Shown here piece by piece: positions 30,262 to 38,022 of a stretch of 52,898 bases of DNA. The position numbers and the translations under genes are program-made. Source of the DNA: a virus; IMG/VR virus record IMGVR_UViG_3300025030_000139, positions 1 to 52,898 of that record. One strand, 5' to 3'. Numbering within the stretch: the stretch's first letter is position 1; each line of letters starts with the position of its first letter. The notes under the pieces are model-generated. The model was given only the letters and a program-made list of their open reading frames with translations. It was not told the DNA's origin and did not search any database.

Positions 30262-31716
30262 TCATTCCATCAGCTCATACCACACATTGCCGCCCTCTCT
30301 TGCCTCTCTCACCAACCCGCTCGCAACCAGATCGCTCAATCTCTCGTGCGTGTGGCTTTTTGGCTGCCGGACGTAGTCCGCGATCGTCTGCAGCATCGCC
30401 CGTTTCAATTTCTCGACAGCCTCGAGCACTTCCTGCCGGCGCTGGGTCATCCGCAGCCCGGCCCCGTCGCCCTCGTAATTCCACAACCCAAATTCCTTAT
30501 CAAAGTTCAGCAGCAGCGTCGCCTCGTCGATGTCGCGCCCGGTGATGTTCAGCGTCGCCCCCATCTTTCCCCTCTCTCGAAACAACCCCCACATCACATC
30601 GGAGACCGCTGCCTTCGCCACCGATCCATATACATCCCCGATCGCGTCGCCGCTCTCCTGGTTTGTCGCCTTGCTCTGGTGATCGATGAACATCACGCAC
30701 GCATTCTGCGTTTGAGCCAGGCTTTGCAGCGCCGCCAGTGCTTTCGTGATCGCCCCGGCGTCATTGCTCTCACTGCTCCGCATGTGCATCCCGATCGCCT
30801 TGCTGAACGTGTCCACCACCACCAGCGCATACCCGTGCGCCTCAATCAGATATGCAATCCGTTCGGCCCCGCCTTCCAGTAGGCTGCCGAACTCCCGTAT
30901 AAACGCCTCGAACAACACAAAATCGATCGGCGTATCATGCGGCCACATCTGCCGATTGGCCCGGCTCTTCAACCGGCGTGGATGATCCTCCAGCGCGAAA
31001 TATAACACCCGTCCCGGATCGATCTTCTTGTCGAACACGCGCCCGCCCGTCGCTTTCGCGCACGCCACCTGCATCATCAGCCAACTCTTGCCGCTCTTCG
31101 GCTTCCCGTGCAGAAACCCCATCCCCGACGGCAGCATCTCCGGCACAATCCACACCGGCTCGGCCCACTCCGTGCGCAGCACGTCCCTGGCCGGCATGAT
31201 GCTCGACTCGCTGCTCAATCGCGCGATCGCCGCGTACCGCAGCGCCGTCAACCGGTTGCTGATCTCGCTCAGGCTCACGATCTCGTCGTCCGCCTCCGCA
31301 TAAGCCAGCTGCGCCGCATCGCTCAGAATCGCCAGCAGCCCCCGCCGCACGCTCAATCGCTTCACGGCCTTGGCGTAGCCATCCGCGTTGATGGCCGTCG
31401 GCGTCGCATTAAGCAAGCCCGAGATGTAGGCCGGGCCGCCCGCCTCGTCAATCTGTCCGCGTGCCGTCAATTCCCGGACCAGCGTCACAAAATCAATCGG
31501 CTCCTGCCGGTCGCGCATTGCCAGGCATGCCTCAAATACCCATCCGTTCTTCTCGATGAAAAAATCCGGTGGCGCGCACACCCGCGCCACCCGCTCCAGC
31601 GCCTCCGGATCGATCAAAATCGATCCCAACACCGCCTCTTCGGCTTCAACCGAATACGGCGGCATCCGCTCCACCACCTGTGTCCCAAATACCTGCTTCA
31701 CCAGGCTATCGCCCAT
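30262..31716 (-). CDS. Chimeric replicative helicase: DnaB N-domain plus RepA/AAA_25 ATPase and winged helix
   Basis: 484 residues. Residues 15-115 match the DnaB N-terminal domain (MPPYSVEAEEAVLGSILIDP, then DEAGGPAYISGLLNATPT). The ATPase is not a DnaB core. It has Walker A GKPKSGKS at 204-211, then GRVLYFALEDHPRRLKSR, Walker B-like YALVVVDTFSKA near 295, and CVMFIDHQSK, which together fit the RepA/AAA_25 family of hexameric plasmid helicases. The C-terminus is a winged helix (QTIADYVRQPKSHTHERLSD, LVASGLVREA). Expected to unwind DNA at replication initiation. ATG 31716 is preceded by GAGGTCGTGAGCG. The iteron region follows it. Confidence 0.82.
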   Translation of the reverse strand: MGDSLVKQVFGTQVVERMPPYSVEAEEAVLGSILIDPEALERVARVCAPPDFFIEKNGWVFEACLAMRDRQEPIDFVTLVRELTARGQIDEAGGPAYISGLLNATPTAINADGYAKAVKRLSVRRGLLAILSDAAQLAYAEADDEIVSLSEISNRLTALRYAAIARLSSESSIMPARDVLRTEWAEPVWIVPEMLPSGMGFLHGKPKSGKSWLMMQVACAKATGGRVFDKKIDPGRVLYFALEDHPRRLKSRANRQMWPHDTPIDFVLFEAFIREFGSLLEGGAERIAYLIEAHGYALVVVDTFSKAIGMHMRSSESNDAGAITKALAALQSLAQTQNACVMFIDHQSKATNQESGDAIGDVYGSVAKAAVSDVMWGLFRERGKMGATLNITGRDIDEATLLLNFDKEFGLWNYEGDGAGLRMTQRRQEVLEAVEKLKRAMLQTIADYVRQPKSHTHERLSDLVASGLVREAREGGNVWYELME

Positions 31717-31737
31717 CGCTCACGACCTCAAAACAGA

Positions 31738-31820
31738 TTCGCACTTTAGTCACTTCCCACTCCCCACTTCGCACTTTAGTCACTTCGCACTTCCCACTTT
31801 CCATTCCCCACTTCGCACTT
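31738..31820. repeat. Short iterated array
   Basis: About 80 bp of CACTTTAGT, CACTTCC, CACTCCC and CACTTCG units upstream of the helicase gene; more units at 31866-31878. Confidence 0.88.
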
Positions 31821-31862
31821 GCTCGTGTCCGTCTTTTTTCGACGGCGAGCCGCTTGGCGTAG

Positions 31863-32114
31863 TCACTCCCCACTTCTCAGGTTCACCTTCACGACAAACG
31901 GCTTCAACTCTCGCTCGATCGGCGTCCGGTTCACCGGCGCATACCCGCGCCGCCTCAACTCCGCCATCAACATCACAAACGACCCATCGTTCAGGTCCGT
32001 CGTCACCACCTGCCCGTGCACCACCTGGTCAGCCCACGCCATAATCTGCTCCGGCTTCACGGCCGGCTGTGGACTCAGTTGTGGCGCGGGCGGGTGCGTA
32101 ATTGGTTTCTTCAT
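31863..32114 (-). CDS. Small hypothetical protein
   Basis: 83 residues from ATG 32114. Proline-rich N-terminus (KKPITHPPAPQLSPQPAVKP) and a folded part with DQVVHGQVVTTDLNDGSFVM and AELRRRGYAPVNRTPIEREL. Unknown family. Precedes the helicase gene. Confidence 0.6.
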   Translation of the reverse strand: MKKPITHPPAPQLSPQPAVKPEQIMAWADQVVHGQVVTTDLNDGSFVMLMAELRRRGYAPVNRTPIERELKPFVVKVNLRSGE

Positions 32115-32129
32115 GCGGACGATTGAGGT

Positions 32130-32170
32130 TCGCACTTTAGTCACTTCACACTTTAGTCACTTCACACTTG
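32130..32170. repeat. Short iterated array
   Basis: CACTTTAGTCACTTCA units followed by a CTATTAGCTGCGCTA dispersed motif (32182-32196). Confidence 0.82.
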
Positions 32171-32194
32171 CTTCACTAAGGTCTATTAGCTGCG

Positions 32195-32890
32195 CTATGG
32201 CTGATGCCCGAACGGGATCACAATCGCCCCGTTCACGTCGCCGCTAAATGACTGCGTGAATCCTCTCCTCCGCAGCGCAACGGCCACAACGACCGCTATC
32301 AGCGCCAGGAGGAACGCCGCGGCGAAAACCAGGGCGATGGCCTTGAACACTGTTACCTGATCTGATAGATTCGCGTTCGCGCGCTTCATCTGTCCGATCT
32401 GCGCTTGCTGCGTATAGAACTTCACCGCATAATCGTCCGCCGCTTGCGTCGCCTGCTTCGCGCGCTGGGCATTGTCCTGCGCCGTTTGAGAAGCGGCATC
32501 TGCCTGCTGCTGTGCGGCTGTGGCCATCGTCATTGCTTCATTGGCCATGGCGCTCGCCTCGCCGGCCAGCGCGCTCGCCTGTTGGCTTTCCAGCGCTTGC
32601 GCCTTCTGCTGTGCGGCTGCTGCCTGCTGTTGTGCTTCAGCCGCGCGCCGTTGCGCCGCGGCCGCGTTGGCTGCCGCTTGCTGTGCCGCATACGCGGCCG
32701 CGTTGGCATTGGCCTGGGCCTGCTGCGCGCTCGCATTCAAGGCCGCCGCCTGCTGTTGCGCCAGCGTGACCGGATCGATCGTCGGCTGAGGGGGAGGAGG
32801 TGGCGTCACCGGCCCCTGCGCGTGAGCCGGCGAGGCCAGCAGGCAGAACAGGACCAACACCAAAAGGAAAATGAAGAGGTAGCGCGTCAT
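32195..32890 (-). CDS. Exported Ala/Gln-rich coiled-coil membrane protein
   Basis: 231 residues; ATG 32890 overlaps the ATPase stop (ATGA). Cleavable signal peptide: RYLFIFLLVLVLFCLLASPA then HAQG. A proline stretch (PVTPPPPPQPTIDP) is followed by about 130 residues of near-pure Ala/Gln heptads (AAAAQRRAAEAQQQAAAAQQ), a long coiled coil. A C-terminal membrane helix (VFKAIALVFAAAFLLALIAV) precedes a short tail. Likely spans the envelope together with the upstream membrane ATPase, judging by coupling. Confidence 0.75.
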   Translation of the reverse strand: MTRYLFIFLLVLVLFCLLASPAHAQGPVTPPPPPQPTIDPVTLAQQQAAALNASAQQAQANANAAAYAAQQAAANAAAAQRRAAEAQQQAAAAQQKAQALESQQASALAGEASAMANEAMTMATAAQQQADAASQTAQDNAQRAKQATQAADDYAVKFYTQQAQIGQMKRANANLSDQVTVFKAIALVFAAAFLLALIAVVVAVALRRRGFTQSFSGDVNGAIVIPFGHQP

Positions 32891-34734
32891 GGAATCAACT
32901 CCTGAATGATCTGGCGGAGCTCGTCCGCCGCATGCTGATAGCCCCGCCCGCCGGTCGCGCCCCACAACTCGTCGATAATCGCGCGCTGGCTCTTCCCCGC
33001 CTTCACCATCTCGCGCACGCGATCGCGCTTTTCCCCCGCTTCCACCCGCTCGGAATCCATGATTTCCGCCGTGTTTTCCGCTTCCCTGGAAACCATAAAG
33101 GGCGAAACGGGAAGCGGCCCGGAAGCGGCCCCGGAAGTGGCTATGGAAGCGGCGCCGGAAGTGGGCAATAACATCTCCAAATCGCGCTGCGTCACATTCG
33201 GGAACGTCACGATCTGCGCCGGCGTCGGGCCTTCCATCAGCGCATGTCCAACGGTCAGGTTGTAGACCTTGCGCGCCTCTTCCGGCTCGAACCCGATCAT
33301 GCGCGCCTGCCGATCGGACGTCTGGAATGCAAACCGCGCGCTGAACGAATCGCGCGCCCAACTGCCCTTGAACATCGTCGCCGGCGCGCCCTTCGCCGTC
33401 GCAAACTCAAACATGCGATATTTCCGGCCCTCGGCCACGATCCGCCGGATCGGCTCGATCACCTCGGGCACCGCGTCGGCCAGTGCGTTTAATTCGTCGA
33501 TGAGCACCATCACGGGACGCGCCTTATCGTGTTTCAGCCCGATCCGCTGCCGGTAATTCATCATCTCGATCACGCCCGTAGCCGATCCCTGGATTTCATC
33601 GCGCGTCGTCATCGTCCGCACGCCGGGCAGGTCGTCGGAAATATCGCCGTGCAGATCCCAGGCAATCACCTGCACACCCGTCATCACGCACTGGGCATAG
33701 ATGAGCCGGAGCAGCGTCGTCTTGCCCTGCCCCTGCCGGCCGATTACCAGGGCGCTCAACAGCCGATCGAGGCTCCCATAGATCGGCCGGCCCATCTCAT
33801 CAAATCCAAAGAGCATCTCGTTCAGGCTGGGCCGCCATGATCGCATGATCTCGGAGAAGGACGGCAGCCGCACCCGATCGGCAATGGCCGCCTGTTCGAC
33901 TGCCTGTCGATCACTCAACGGCAGCGTCTGCACGGCGCTTGACAGCAGCGCCGGCGCGCCGACGTTCTGCTGCACCACCGCGCTCGCCGCCTGGCTGGCC
34001 AATCGCGCCAGTTCGGGATGATCTGATCTCATCGCGCCGTTGATCAGCGCAAACGCCTGTTGCCGCGCCGTCACGGCCGCCTGCCCGTCACCCATCGGCA
34101 GAATCACCTGCCCATCGTTTCGGATGAATATCGCCGGCCCGGCCACGCGCCCCAACAGCATTGCTCCATTCCGGGTAATCAGGATCGGACCGGTATCGGG
34201 ATGAACGATCAACTTCGCCCGCGTACTGATAAACGCCACTGCCCCCAGCGCCGCGCCCGTCAACAGGATCAACGCCCCCAGCGCGATCGCCACATACACG
34301 CCCGTATCGCGCCAGGCGCCCGCCACGCTGCGCTGCGCCTCGGCCGCCATCTGTGCCACATTCATTTCACTGCTCGCCTGAATGTTGGAAACCGCCGCGA
34401 TGTGCTTCTCGTCCATCTCGTTCAGCCGCAGCGTATTGCTGATCGTCATCGCCGCCATCTCGCCCTGGTGGCGCAGCGCCTGCGCGTGCGCCTCTTCGTC
34501 GATCTGCTGCTGGGTCCGGGCCGTGATGCTCGCGGCGTCTGCCGCCGCCTTGGCCGGCGCGACCGTCGCCACGTAGATCGCGCGTTCCTGGTTAGCCAGC
34601 GCCGCCGCCGTCGCCGTCGGCTCGGCCAGCATCACGTCGATGCGCGCCGCGGCTTCCTCCCGCGCGCAGGAAGTAAGCAGCAGTAGGATCATCGGCAGCA
34701 GCAGCCAGGCGATACGAAAGCGTAGGATATTCAT
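32887..34734 (-). CDS. Membrane-anchored FtsK/VirB4-like ATPase with lipoprotein-type N-terminus
   Basis: 615 residues from ATG 34734. The N-terminus looks like a lipoprotein signal (WLLLPMILLLLTSC, Cys23). It is followed by an Ala-rich helical region to about 140, a membrane helix at 148-170, and the ATPase: Walker A GRQGQGKTT (332-340), GVQVIAWDLHGD after it, Walker B PVMVLIDELNA (407-417), and FATAKGAPATMFKGSWARD. The C-terminus is a winged-helix-like KAGKSQRAIIDELWGATGGR. Related to DNA-pumping FtsK/HerA/TraG-type motors by motif; substrate unknown. A lipobox together with an internal membrane helix is odd and should be checked. Confidence 0.75.
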   Translation of the reverse strand: MNILRFRIAWLLLPMILLLLTSCAREEAAARIDVMLAEPTATAAALANQERAIYVATVAPAKAAADAASITARTQQQIDEEAHAQALRHQGEMAAMTISNTLRLNEMDEKHIAAVSNIQASSEMNVAQMAAEAQRSVAGAWRDTGVYVAIALGALILLTGAALGAVAFISTRAKLIVHPDTGPILITRNGAMLLGRVAGPAIFIRNDGQVILPMGDGQAAVTARQQAFALINGAMRSDHPELARLASQAASAVVQQNVGAPALLSSAVQTLPLSDRQAVEQAAIADRVRLPSFSEIMRSWRPSLNEMLFGFDEMGRPIYGSLDRLLSALVIGRQGQGKTTLLRLIYAQCVMTGVQVIAWDLHGDISDDLPGVRTMTTRDEIQGSATGVIEMMNYRQRIGLKHDKARPVMVLIDELNALADAVPEVIEPIRRIVAEGRKYRMFEFATAKGAPATMFKGSWARDSFSARFAFQTSDRQARMIGFEPEEARKVYNLTVGHALMEGPTPAQIVTFPNVTQRDLEMLLPTSGAASIATSGAASGPLPVSPFMVSREAENTAEIMDSERVEAGEKRDRVREMVKAGKSQRAIIDELWGATGGRGYQHAADELRQIIQELIP

Positions 34735-34750
34735 ATGCTCTTTTTCATTT

Positions 34751-34850
34751 TGCACTTTCCACTTCGCACTTCGCACTTTAGTCACTTCACACTTTCCACT
34801 TCGCACTTCGCACTTTAGTCACTTCGCACTTCGCACTTCACACTTCACCA
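34751..34850. repeat. Short iterated array
   Basis: About 100 bp of CACTTCG, CACTTTAGT, CACTTTC and CACTTCA units upstream of the membrane ATPase gene. Confidence 0.9.
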
Positions 34851-34876
34851 TCTTCTGATGGGATAACGGTCATTAG

Positions 34877-35341
34877 CTATCCAGCGATGACCAATTGGTC
34901 AGCCGTCTTCATCGCCTCATCCGGATCGACCTCGAACGCCTTCGTCTCCGCGTTCCACTTCAGCACATTGAACCACCCGTCCAGGAATTGATAGTCATCT
35001 GGCGTCGCGATCACCGCCTCGCGTAGCGTGAACCCCATCACGCCGATCAGCCAATCCCGCACGATGTGCCAGGCTTGATCCTGTCGCTGTAATATCTCTG
35101 ACTTGCGCCCGTCCAGATCGTCGTTGTTGGGAAGTGTCTGCAGTCGCCCGATCGGGATGATGCAGAAATGCACGTCGCCCCAGACATCCGGTTGCGACAC
35201 GACGATCTCGTAGCGATCGACGCGCAGTCCGTACTGGCCCGGCTTGCCGGGCCGCGTGATCGGGCTGGCAAACACCGGCTTCTCCACCAGCATGGCTCTC
35301 GCCAAATCTTCCAGCGCAGCGTATCCGATGAAATTCGCCAT
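34877..35341 (-). CDS. Hypothetical phage protein
   Basis: 154 residues from ATG 35341, which has GAGGAGGCTGAG upstream. Begins with helix ANFIGYAALEDLARAML, then a beta-rich body (RVDRYEIVVSQPDVWGDVHF) and a W/F-rich C-terminal part (FLDGWFNVLKWNAETKAFEV). Ends TADQLVIAG, where the DQLV codons are one of the six GACCAATTGGTC sites. No family recognised. Confidence 0.7.
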   Translation of the reverse strand: MANFIGYAALEDLARAMLVEKPVFASPITRPGKPGQYGLRVDRYEIVVSQPDVWGDVHFCIIPIGRLQTLPNNDDLDGRKSEILQRQDQAWHIVRDWLIGVMGFTLREAVIATPDDYQFLDGWFNVLKWNAETKAFEVDPDEAMKTADQLVIAG

Positions 35342-35342
35342 C

Positions 35343-35873
35343 TCAGCCTCCTCGAATGAACTCTCCGACAAATTGGTCGAACCGCGCCGCATCCCGATAG
35401 TCCAGCACCAGCACCGACCAGCCCAGTCGGTGCAGCCGCGCGACCTTGTCCGCATCGTTCGCCGCCCGCGTGCCGGGCCGCCGCGCGTCGTCGAACATCG
35501 GATCGTAATGCACGGCGCCGTTCACCTCGATCGCCATTTTCAGCAGCGGAATCCCAATGTCGACGCTCAGGAAATCCTCGACTTCAAACTCTCGCTCGTA
35601 ATCCCGCGCCGGCTCAAATCCCAGCGTGCACAGCACATCCATCACCTGCTGCTCGTGGCAGCTCGGATGCGCCAATCGCCAGTCCCGGCAGATCCGGTAG
35701 AGTTTTCCGTAGCCGTATTTGGCGATGAACGCCTGCGCGCCTTTGTGCCCTATCGCTGCCATATCCCCCAGCGCTGCTCGCGCCTGGCCCGCTTTCCGCT
35801 GATGCTCCGCAAAATCCGCCATCTGCGCTCGCTTCAAACCGCCCCTCCGCCGCTGTTCGGTGGTGAGTGCCAT
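35343..35873 (-). CDS. Vsr/DUF559-like endonuclease
   Basis: 176 residues; ATG 35873 shares one base with the upstream stop and has GGAGGTGAAGTG in front. Basic N-terminal region (RRRGGLKRAQMADFAEHQRK). The nuclease core reads HEQQVMDVLCTLGFEPARDY, then VDIGIPLLKMAIEVNGAVHY and DADKVARLHRLGWSVLVLDY. The order E, D-I-x-I-P, x-IE-V-N-G-x-x-H, D-x-K...G-W matches very-short-patch-repair/DUF559 nucleases and the EDxHD homing enzymes. It may be a repair enzyme or a solitary homing endonuclease. No group I intron is visible nearby. Confidence 0.75.
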   Translation of the reverse strand: MALTTEQRRRGGLKRAQMADFAEHQRKAGQARAALGDMAAIGHKGAQAFIAKYGYGKLYRICRDWRLAHPSCHEQQVMDVLCTLGFEPARDYEREFEVEDFLSVDIGIPLLKMAIEVNGAVHYDPMFDDARRPGTRAANDADKVARLHRLGWSVLVLDYRDAARFDQFVGEFIRGG

Positions 35874-36715
35874 CACTTCACCTCCCACCCGTTCCCGTTC
35901 TTATGCACGCGCCCGGCCTGCTCCAACTCGCCCAGGTACGTGTACACCGTCGACCGACTCGTCCCTATCGTCCGGCCTAACTCTGTAGGTCCGATGTCCC
36001 CATACTGTCTGAGAGTGTCCACTAATGCCTGTAGTTGGGCGTCGTGCTTCTGTCGTCTACTCATCAGCATCCGTGTCGTCCAACTGTCCAATTTCGAGTC
36101 GCCGGACGGTTCGCCGGACAGTTTCTGTACACTCTGTTGGCGTCTTGATTCGCGCTCTGTGCGCTCCGCTTTACGCTCGGCTTTACGTGCGGCTTCATCG
36201 GCCTGGCGCTCCAGATGCTCGTTGGAAATTCGCGCCAGCCGGTGCTTGTGCTGTGCCCTCAGAGCGATATTCACCGTCCCCACCACCGCCAGGATCGGAA
36301 AGATCGCCGGCGCAATCCTCACCAACTCTGTGTCCATCGCCAGCACCACCGTCAGCCCGATCGTGCTGATCAGATACACCGCCACCAGCAGCCCGGCCAG
36401 CCAGAACGGCGCCGCCGGCTCACCCTCCGGCTTCCGCTGATTCCACTCCCACAGCGTCAGCGCCGTGCTCGTCGACGTCAGCCCCAGCCCCTCGATGATC
36501 AATCCGGCGACGATCGCCACCGGCTCGCCCCAGCCCAGATACCGCATCGTCGCGTTGGCCACCAGCACCGCGCTCGGAATCGGCGCGATCCACGGCACCA
36601 GACCCGCGATGAAATCGGTCAGCCGCGCCTCGATCGACCCGCGCCTTTCTGACGACTGTCTACTGCCTGCTTCTGACGACTGTCTACTGTCTACTGCAGA
36701 CTGATTCGTTGACAT
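35873..36715 (-). CDS. Membrane protein with cytoplasmic coiled coil and C-terminal winged helix
   Basis: 280 residues. N-terminal 25 residues are encoded by a TCTACTG/CTTCTGACGACTG repeat. Four hydrophobic segments: about 33-60 (GLVPWIAPIPSAVLVANATM), 65-90 (AIVAGLIIEGLGLTSTSTAL), 104-125 (LAGLLVAVYLISTIGLTVVL) and 130-150. A charged coiled coil (EAARKAERKAERTERESRRQ) follows, and from about 222 a winged helix (ALVDTLRQYGDIGPTELGRT, IGTSRSTVYTYLGELEQAGR). Membrane-tethered transcription factor or DNA anchor is the straightforward reading. Confidence 0.75.
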   Translation of the reverse strand: MSTNQSAVDSRQSSEAGSRQSSERRGSIEARLTDFIAGLVPWIAPIPSAVLVANATMRYLGWGEPVAIVAGLIIEGLGLTSTSTALTLWEWNQRKPEGEPAAPFWLAGLLVAVYLISTIGLTVVLAMDTELVRIAPAIFPILAVVGTVNIALRAQHKHRLARISNEHLERQADEAARKAERKAERTERESRRQQSVQKLSGEPSGDSKLDSWTTRMLMSRRQKHDAQLQALVDTLRQYGDIGPTELGRTIGTSRSTVYTYLGELEQAGRVHKNGNGWEVK

Positions 36716-36775
36716 ACGGTTCCCCTTCTGCTACACTATAGCTGCGACGCGGTTCCCCAACCTCTCGCACCCGGC

Positions 36776-36797
36776 GGCCAGGTCATTTGACCTGGCC
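36776..36797. promoter_or_regulatory. 22-bp perfect palindrome, operator or hairpin
   Basis: Arms GGCCAGGTCA and TGACCTGGCC around TT, upstream of the membrane winged-helix gene. No T-run follows on either strand, so an operator is more likely than a terminator. Confidence 0.5.
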
Positions 36798-36807
36798 TCT
36801 CCCGTCT

Positions 36808-36898
36808 CCCACTTCCCACTTCCCACTTTAGTCACTTCCCACTTCCCACTTCCCACTTTCCACTTCCCACTTTCCACTTCACACTTCACACTTCCCAC
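36808..36898. repeat. Short iterated array
   Basis: About 90 bp of CACTTCC, CACTTTAGT, CACTTTC and CACTTCA units. The end of the nuclease gene lies within it. Confidence 0.9.
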
Positions 36899-37499
36899 AC
36901 ACGCACACCGGCGCCTCGCCCGCATCGATCGCCGCCAGCACGTCCCGCGCCTTCCTGTCCAGCTTGTCCGCCACCTCCACCACCGGCTTCACCTGCGCCA
37001 CGTACAACTCGTTCGTGTCGCGCGCCACGTACACCACCAGCGCGCGCTCATAATGCCCGTGCCGCAGGTAACACTGCACCTGCTCGAAATTCCTCATCGG
37101 AATGCGCTGCGTCGCCCGGATCGTATCGATCCTCGCCTGCGTCACGCTCTTGATCTCCAGCAGCGACCCGTCCAGCAGTTCCCCATCGATATGGCCGCGG
37201 AAACGCTCGTCGAACTCTGCCACCACCTCACGCTCGCTGAATTCGGCATATAGTCCAATGCCCTTCAGCCGCTCTTTGATGTCGCGCTCAAACAGGTATC
37301 CCAGGTAGCACATCATGTGGTGCGACACATCCCACTCGCGCCGGCCGTTGATGAAATCGGTATAGAGCACGCGCGGGCATTCATGGATCCGGCTCATCCC
37401 CAGATACGACCGATCCTCATACCCTGAGTGCGCGACCGACCAATCCACCAACCCCTGTTTCACCTGGCTCGCACTGAATCGCTTGTCTCTGATCAGCAT
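36879..37499 (-). CDS. Cas4/RecB-like PD-(D/E)xK nuclease
   Basis: 206 residues from ATG 37499 (GAGGAG five bases upstream; a GTG at 37520 is less likely). N-terminal motif MSRIHECPRVLYTDF is the S-x-x-x-x-C-P-R-x-Y/F box of Cas4/AddB nucleases. Catalytic core: GHIDGELLDGSLLEIKSVTQ (D, then E-x-K), followed by FEQVQCYLRHGHYERALVVY (Q-x-x-x-Y motif). The C-terminus PVCVCGKCEV supplies three cysteines that could complete a Cas4-type iron-sulfur site with the N-terminal Cys. However, the last five residues are encoded by the boundary repeat array. Likely DNA end processing. Confidence 0.78.
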   Translation of the reverse strand: MLIRDKRFSASQVKQGLVDWSVAHSGYEDRSYLGMSRIHECPRVLYTDFINGRREWDVSHHMMCYLGYLFERDIKERLKGIGLYAEFSEREVVAEFDERFRGHIDGELLDGSLLEIKSVTQARIDTIRATQRIPMRNFEQVQCYLRHGHYERALVVYVARDTNELYVAQVKPVVEVADKLDRKARDVLAAIDAGEAPVCVCGKCEV

Positions 37500-37716
37500 G
37501 AAACTCCTCGCACAATACACACATCTCTGGAAACTTCCTCGACCGCCCGATGCCCATCTTCGGCACCGCCTCGAAGATCAACCCGCACAGTGCGCATTTC
37601 CCCTCTCCTTCCCGTGTCCCCGTAGGGGCGGGACGGCTGGCCGCTAGGAGAGGGGCAGGGGTGAGGTTAATCCCCGCCGTTCTGAAAAGCGCCGATTTCG
37701 ATCTCCCCGCCTCCAT
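37417..37716 (-). CDS. Possible small zinc-binding protein interrupted by a palindromic element
   Basis: Frame with KCALCGLIFEAVPKMGIG and EMCVLCEEFHADQRQ: two C-x2-C pairs 21 residues apart, typical of a zinc ribbon. The upstream third is palindromic-element sequence (LTPAPLLAASRPAPTGTREG) and the frame overlaps the zinc-finger gene before it and the nuclease after it. It may be a real small gene whose 5' part was rewritten by the insertion, or a shadow. Start unresolved. Confidence 0.4.
   Translation of the reverse strand: MEAGRSKSALFRTAGINLTPAPLLAASRPAPTGTREGEGKCALCGLIFEAVPKMGIGRSRKFPEMCVLCEEFHADQRQAIQCEPGETGVGGLVGRALRV
37600..37667. repeat. Palindromic element P, copy 13 (long-loop form)
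   Basis: CCCCTCTCC and GGAGAGGGG arms with an inner segment containing GGCTGGCCGCT, also present in the related element at 40860-40922. Confidence 0.82.
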
Positions 37717-38002
37717 GCGCCTTGGCCTGGTGAGTGTGCAGGCCGTGCTCGTTTTTGAACCCGCGCTTGCATTGCTTGCACAGAAACGTCACACCCGCGG
37801 ACACTGATTTCTTGCCTCGCCTCTTCCCCGTCTTCCGCGTCCCGTTCTTCCGCTCCGCCGCCGGCGTCACAACACCGGCCTGGCTGTTCCCGCTGCGGAT
37901 CAACTCCATCGCCAGCTCGTTCGGATGCGCGATGAAGTGCTCCACCTCGTCGTCCGTCAACCTCAACACCGTCACCTGCTGCGTCACCGTTTGAATGTCC
38001 AT
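37667..38002 (-). CDS. C2H2 zinc-finger protein
   Basis: 111 residues, ATG 38002 with GGAGG upstream. The N-terminal half has a folded-looking helix (RLTDDEVEHFIAHPNELAME), the middle is basic (RKNGTRKTGKRRGKKS), and the C-terminus carries one classical finger: FLCKQCKRGFKNEHGLHTHQ then AKAH (C-x2-C-x12-H-x4-H). Single-finger proteins of this sort in phages are presumed DNA-binding regulators. Ends at the palindromic element. Confidence 0.75.
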   Translation of the reverse strand: MDIQTVTQQVTVLRLTDDEVEHFIAHPNELAMELIRSGNSQAGVVTPAAERKNGTRKTGKRRGKKSVSAGVTFLCKQCKRGFKNEHGLHTHQAKAHGGGEIEIGAFQNGGD

Positions 38003-38022
38003 GAGATGCCTCCTGCATCTGA

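Noticed and set aside
32891-33361. N-terminal extension of the coiled-coil membrane protein
   Set aside because: It overlaps the ATPase gene and would bury the evident signal peptide starting at the coupled ATG 32890.
34751-34850. CRISPR array
   Set aside because: The units are 7-9 nt and contiguous with no unique spacers. All similar arrays are short tandem repeats.
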